Shown: piece after piece, positions 60,617-64,000 of the stretch
Layout: every line of letters starts with the position of its first letter
Numbering within the stretch: the stretch's first letter is position 1
Assembly (NCBI RefSeq): GCF_001426375.1
Contig: NZ_LMEO01000045.1
Coordinates: 991,173 to 1,055,172, forward strand
DNA: 64,000 nt
DNA from: Paenibacillus sp. Root444D2
GTDB taxonomy: Bacteria > Bacillota > Bacilli > Paenibacillales > NBRC-103111
Direction of reading: 5' to 3'
Notes under the pieces: generated by a model
What the model was told of the DNA's origin: nothing
Database searches by the model: none
What the model saw: only the letters and a program-made list of their open reading frames with translations
Made by a program: the position numbers and the translations under genes

Positions 60617-61558
60617 TTATTTTTTGATTAAATCTTTGGAAAGCAACCATTCTTTGGCTACATCCAGCGCTGGTCTTTGTTTCAATTCAACTTCGCTGTT
60701 CAATTTCTGCATCTCTGCATCCGTAATTTTTCCAGCTAGCTTATTCAGGACAGTTTTCAGTTCAGGGTGATCTTTCAGGACAGCATCACGTACTAATGGA
60801 ACCGCATAGTAGGGTAAGAACACATGTTTGTCATCTTCCAAAACAACAATAGGCTTCACCGTAATTTGGCTATCTGTCGTAAATAGAATCATCGAATCAA
60901 TTAACTTCTGATCGATCGCTTGGTAAGCGAGACCCGGATTCTGAATCGTTTTAATCTCTTTGAACTTTGGATTGTACGTTTTTAGAATGGGTGGCCATGC
61001 ATCTGGGCGGTTGATGAATTCTTCACTGGCTCCGAAGATGAGTTCGCCTGATTTCGCAGCAAGCTGCGACGTTGTTTTAATTCCAAATTTCTCTGCTTGT
61101 TCTTTACGTAAGCCAAAAGCGTAAGTATTATTGAAACCAATTGGATCAAGAACCGTGATCTGGTTTTTCTCTTTCAAGTCTTTTTTCACTTTGTCAAAAG
61201 CTTTTTGTGGGTCAAACTCCGCTTCAGCTTTGAGAATGTTGATCAGTGCTGTCCCCGTATATTCCACATAGGTATCCACTTTATTTTCTTTCACTGCGCT
61301 CCACAGGAGCGAGTTGTCTAATTTGGTAATATCCGTTTTAAGTTTTGTGTCATTTTCAATTAAAAGTTTAAACGCATTTGCCAAAATGTCAGATTCCGCA
61401 AATCCTTTGGTCGCGATTTTGATCGTATCCGAGGAGCTTGAGGCTGATTTGGAGCAGCCGGTAAGAGCCGCTGTTAAAGCGATTGCTAGCCCAATCGTTG
61501 CCGTTTTTTGAAGCCAATACCCTTGCTTTTTGCCTGATTGTTGTTTTAGGAATTTCAT
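60617..61558 (-). CDS. Quaternary-amine ABC transporter binding lipoprotein (OpuBC/EgtU-like)
   Basis: 313 residues: lipobox LTAALTGCSKSA, then the OpuAC-type fold with DTIKIATKGFAESDILANAF and VDTYVEYTGTALI, both typical of betaine/choline/carnitine binding proteins, and DSMILFTTDSQI. Family members bind trimethylammonium groups in an aromatic cage. Ergothioneine is the betaine of 2-thiohistidine, and EgtU-type importers belong to this family, so ergothioneine is a reasonable ligand given the downstream enzymes. Confidence 0.83.
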   Translation of the reverse strand: MKFLKQQSGKKQGYWLQKTATIGLAIALTAALTGCSKSASSSSDTIKIATKGFAESDILANAFKLLIENDTKLKTDITKLDNSLLWSAVKENKVDTYVEYTGTALINILKAEAEFDPQKAFDKVKKDLKEKNQITVLDPIGFNNTYAFGLRKEQAEKFGIKTTSQLAAKSGELIFGASEEFINRPDAWPPILKTYNPKFKEIKTIQNPGLAYQAIDQKLIDSMILFTTDSQITVKPIVVLEDDKHVFLPYYAVPLVRDAVLKDHPELKTVLNKLAGKITDAEMQKLNSEVELKQRPALDVAKEWLLSKDLIKK

Positions 61559-61585
61559 TGAAATGATCCCCTTTCGTTGTACCTG

Positions 61586-62236
61586 TTATATTTTTGTTTG
61601 GTGACGCAAGCCTTTCGGCGTTAACCAACGATTTAATCCCAGAAGTGATAAGTTAACGATAATAACTAGCAGAGACACCGGAATGGCGCCTTCCAAAATG
61701 GTGTTCGTGTTGATCATGGCAATCCCACGTGTAATGATGTCCCCCAAACCTCCTGCGGCTATATATGTTGCAATTGTAGCTAAGCTGATGGTTTGCACAG
61801 CCACTAAACGAACGCCTGCCATGATAAAGCTTCGCGCGATAGGCAATTGAACCATCCACAGAATTTGCCACCGAGTCATTCCCATCCCTGTACCTGCTTC
61901 AATCAACGATGGTGTCACACTAGAAACCCCTACATAGGTGTTTTGTAAAATAGGGAGCAAGGCGTACAAGGTCAAAGCGATTATCGCCGGCTTCGTACCA
62001 ATGCCAACTAACGGGATCATAAATCCGAATAATGCTAGACTCGGAATCGTTTGTATCACGGAGACAACCGTGATTACCCCATTCGCTAATCGCTTGTGTG
62101 TCGTCAGATAAATGCCAAACGGTATGGCAATGAGGCAAGCAAGAATGACCGAAATGAGGGACAGCTCGATGTGCTCACCTGTTTTCTGCACAATCTTAGG
62201 CCAATCCGCTTGCACCGTATTCCAAAATTGATTCAT
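61586..62236 (-). CDS. Quaternary-amine ABC transporter permease (OpuBB type)
   Basis: 216 residues, six membrane segments. GEHIELSLISVILACLIAIP at the start, VVSVIQTIPSLALFGFMIPL near residue 75, the EAA-like loop LIEAGTGMGMTRWQILWMVQ near 130, and YIAAGGLGDIITRG near 165. It overlaps the ATPase gene by 4 nt. In EgtU proteins the permease and binding domain are fused; here they are separate genes. Confidence 0.88.
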   Translation of the reverse strand: MNQFWNTVQADWPKIVQKTGEHIELSLISVILACLIAIPFGIYLTTHKRLANGVITVVSVIQTIPSLALFGFMIPLVGIGTKPAIIALTLYALLPILQNTYVGVSSVTPSLIEAGTGMGMTRWQILWMVQLPIARSFIMAGVRLVAVQTISLATIATYIAAGGLGDIITRGIAMINTNTILEGAIPVSLLVIIVNLSLLGLNRWLTPKGLRHQTKI

Positions 62237-63375
62237 GCAATCACCTCTTCCCTATCGAATGAATGGGCAATCGCTTTAATAAAGCTAGTTTGCGTTACCG
62301 CTCCAAGCAAGCGCTGCGCCTCGTCGACAACCGGAACGATGTGATAGTTATTCAAAAGGCTGAATACTTGAGCAATCGGTGAGTGTTCTCCGACACTAGG
62401 CACATCCGTTCGCATGATATCTTCCACTTTTGTTGTAGAAGCGTTCGTCACGCTAACTCGCTGACTGAGGTCATCAATGCCGACAATGCCAAGAAATTTA
62501 TTCTCCGAACATGTCACGATGATGTCTCTCACTTGGTTGTCTTGAAGCTGACGCAAAGCTTCCGAGATACCTACATGCGGTCTCATGGAGAGAATATTGT
62601 CCATCACACTGGCGACCGTACGTTCAGCCACCACGGGTTGAAATCTTTCCTGCCCTACGAATTCACGGACAAATGCGGTTGCAGGCTGTTTCAATAGCTC
62701 CTCTGGCGTTGCAGCCTGAACGACTTTGCCATCTTTGAGCAAAATAATTTGATCGGCGATCTTAAGCGCTTCATCGATGTCGTGTGTAACGAAGACAATG
62801 GTCTTTTTCACATGTTTATTGAGATGAATCAGCTCCTTCTGCAGTTGAACTCGGCTAATCGGATCTAATGCGCTAAAAGGCTCATCCATCAAAATGATGG
62901 AAGGATTTGCTGCAAGTGCCCGTGCCACACCTATACGCTGCTGCTGTCCTCCACTTAACTCGTGCGGGTATCTTTTGCGAAACAAGGAAGGCTCTAACCC
63001 GATGAGCTCGAGAAGTTCTTCCGTGCGAGCAACAAGCTGTTTCTTGGATTCACCTTTCAACCTGGGAACGATGGAGATATTCTCCTCAATGGTCATGTGC
63101 GGAAAAAGGCCGATCTGTTGGATCACATACCCGATACTCCTTCTTAGCTCTACCGGATCCAAAGCTCCAATATCCGTCCCCTCTAACAGGATTTGCCCCG
63201 CCTCTGGCTCGATCAAGCGATTGATCATTTTGAGAATAGTCGTTTTCCCGCATCCCGAAGGACCAATAATTGTCACGATTCGTTCCTTGGGAACCGATAG
63301 GTTGAAGTTCTCTAGGACGATACCCGCACCGTAATTTTTGCTTACCTGCTTGAATTCCAAAGCGATACCACTCAT
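62233..63375 (-). CDS. Quaternary-amine ABC transporter ATPase with CBS domains (OpuBA/EgtV-like)
   Basis: 380 residues from ATG 63375 (GGATGGAG upstream). Walker A GPSGCGKTT, Q-loop VIQQIGLFPHMTIEE, signature LSGGQQQRIGVARAL, Walker B IILMDEPFSALDPIS, H-loop VTHDIDEAL. Two CBS domains follow from about residue 255 (VASVMDNILSMRPHVGISEA, then VEDIMRTDVPSVGEHSPIAQ), as in osmoprotectant importers gated by ionic strength. First gene of the proposed ergothioneine operon, under promoter, box and leader element E. Confidence 0.9.
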   Translation of the reverse strand: MSGIALEFKQVSKNYGAGIVLENFNLSVPKERIVTIIGPSGCGKTTILKMINRLIEPEAGQILLEGTDIGALDPVELRRSIGYVIQQIGLFPHMTIEENISIVPRLKGESKKQLVARTEELLELIGLEPSLFRKRYPHELSGGQQQRIGVARALAANPSIILMDEPFSALDPISRVQLQKELIHLNKHVKKTIVFVTHDIDEALKIADQIILLKDGKVVQAATPEELLKQPATAFVREFVGQERFQPVVAERTVASVMDNILSMRPHVGISEALRQLQDNQVRDIIVTCSENKFLGIVGIDDLSQRVSVTNASTTKVEDIMRTDVPSVGEHSPIAQVFSLLNNYHIVPVVDEAQRLLGAVTQTSFIKAIAHSFDREEVIA

Positions 63376-63394
63376 TCTGCTCCATCCTTTCATC

Positions 63395-63451
63395 AAAAAT
63401 AAAAGGCCTCACTTTCCCCTTCAGGAAAATGAGACCTCCAATCGCATGGTT
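63395..63451 (-). promoter_or_regulatory. Leader RNA element E with attenuator terminator
   Basis: Minus strand: AACCATGCGATTGGAGG, keeping the ACC-N8-GGAG spacing of the other elements with a weaker stem, abutting a long terminator (GGTCTCATTTTCC...GGGGAAAGTGAGGCC, TTTTATTTTT). It lies in the 5' leader of the transporter/catabolic run. Confidence 0.55.
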
Positions 63452-63497
63452 GATCCCTAATCATTATTAACATGTGATAACAAATAACTGTAATTCA

Positions 63498-63526
63498 ATA
63501 TTATTATGACTATTTCCACTTGTCAA
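63498..63526 (-). promoter_or_regulatory. Promoter of the betaine-type transporter/catabolic run
   Basis: TTGACA (63521-63526), 17-nt spacer, TAATAT (63498-63503). Confidence 0.75.
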
Positions 63527-63538
63527 TCATTATTTATA

Positions 63539-63558
63539 GTAATCCTATCGGAATTAAA
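63539..63558. promoter_or_regulatory. CymR-like operator box upstream of the transporter promoter
   Basis: GTAATCCTATCGGAATTAAA is a near-palindrome (TAATcC/GGaATTA) located just upstream of the -35. Confidence 0.55.
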
Positions 63559-63570
63559 TGATTTCAATAT

Positions 63571-63596
63571 AAAAAAAGACTTCCTGTGACCAGGTC
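63571..63596 (-). terminator. Short terminator of the truncated DUF427 gene
   Basis: Minus strand: GACCTGGTCACAGGAAGTC followed by TTTTTTT. It keeps the ACC-N8-GGAA spacing of the leader elements but has no second hairpin, so it may be a degenerate relative or a plain terminator. Confidence 0.55.
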
Positions 63597-63647
63597 AGCC
63601 TTGATCAATCCTATTATTTTAGTTATTGAATGACAATATAAGATCAA

Positions 63648-64000
63648 TTAGACTTCATTTGCATTAAAAAAATCAAGCGCAGAGCGGTACCATTGAGGCT
63701 CCGGCTCTTTTTCCCCATCTACGTAAACCGCGTCTACACGCTCATTGTAAAAGGAGTATAAGCCAGCGATTTTCGGGATTTCTGGAATCGGATTCTGATA
63801 ACTCCACACTATGTTCTCGTATAATTGCCCCTCAATCGTAGCGTTCAAGTAAGAAGCCGTTCCTTTATACGGACAGCTCGTAAGCAGCGCCGATGCAGTC
63901 AATACTTCTTCCCGGATATCTTCCTTCGGTAAATAATAGCGAACAGGAACACCAGTCTCAAATACGATAACCGGACGTTTGCTATCAGCGACAGTAACAC
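63648..64000 (-). CDS. DUF427 protein, 5' end beyond the window
   Basis: About 117 residues are visible and the frame is open to the window edge. VADSKRPVIVFETGVPVRYY, CPYKGTASYLNATIEGQ and IPEIPKIAGLYSFYNERVDAV match the second domain of the DUF427 protein at 58384. The domain runs to its natural end. Whether a first domain exists cannot be seen. Confidence 0.8.
   Translation of the reverse strand, partial: VTVADSKRPVIVFETGVPVRYYLPKEDIREEVLTASALLTSCPYKGTASYLNATIEGQLYENIVWSYQNPIPEIPKIAGLYSFYNERVDAVYVDGEKEPEPQWYRSALDFFNANEV

Noticed and set aside
63400-63470. A Cys-containing leader peptide overlapping element E
   Set aside because: The frame begins at an ATG without a Shine-Dalgarno sequence and has no counterpart in the other leader elements.

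Overview
The window reads as the chromosome of a spore-forming, low-to-mid GC Gram-positive, most likely Paenibacillus or a close relative. The support is a sigma-K C-terminal region, a CotF-like coat protein, an RsfA-like prespore regulator, strong Shine-Dalgarno sites at nearly every real start, and sigma-A promoters of the TTGACA-17-TAAATT type. Most of the window is a sulfur-scavenging region carrying many decayed genes and traces of mobile elements.

Layout. 0-5.4 kb: a YeiH-type exporter, a predicted 33-aa membrane peptide with its own promoter and operator, sporulation-related genes, an IS110 remnant, an orphan MacB-type ATPase and a sigK lacking its N-terminus. 5.8-8.9 kb: MFS and nitroreductase genes beside a collapsed sulfonate (ssu) transporter. 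8.9-11.9 kb: a formylglycine-generating-enzyme (FGE) gene split by a 2.25-kb Tn7-like element that carries a ketopantoate-reductase-like gene and a TetR regulator but no transposase. 12-18 kb: a LacI-controlled sugar ABC transporter with a Cys-type sulfatase. 18.3-27.4 kb: a peptide ABC operon with an M20 amidohydrolase, a class-I glutamine-amidotransferase-like hydrolase and an MFS exporter. 27.6-32.2 kb: GNAT, LLM monooxygenase and a MetNIQ-like transporter. 32.3-33.0 kb: two dead genes fused together. 33.0-44.6 kb: a long leftward run with a CUT1 transporter, amidohydrolase, argininosuccinate-lyase-like enzyme, D-cysteine-desulfhydrase-like enzyme, cysteine synthase, thioredoxin-like protein, rhodanese and an LLM monooxygenase. 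44.9-49.2 kb: an unrecognised 472-aa protein, an HxlR regulator and a cystine-type ABC transporter.

49.5-63.4 kb is the most striking part. A leftward gene run encodes a quaternary-amine ABC transporter, an LLM monooxygenase, a DUF427 protein, an EamA exporter, a hydantoinase, an N-carbamoyl amino-acid hydrolase, a divergent urocanase, a DUF917 (thiohydantoin desulfurase) protein, a HAL-like lyase without the MIO serine, and an IclR regulator. Taken together these match, step for step, uptake and catabolism of ergothioneine (or S-methyl-ergothioneine) to trimethylamine, sulfide and glutamate. This reading is an inference from gene content and active-site motifs.

Regulation looks shared. A palindromic box near TAATTCCnATnGGAATTA, resembling CymR sites, lies beside at least seven promoters. 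A short leader element (ACY-N8-GGAR directly abutting an intrinsic terminator) precedes at least five sulfur-related genes or operons. I do not recognise that RNA element.
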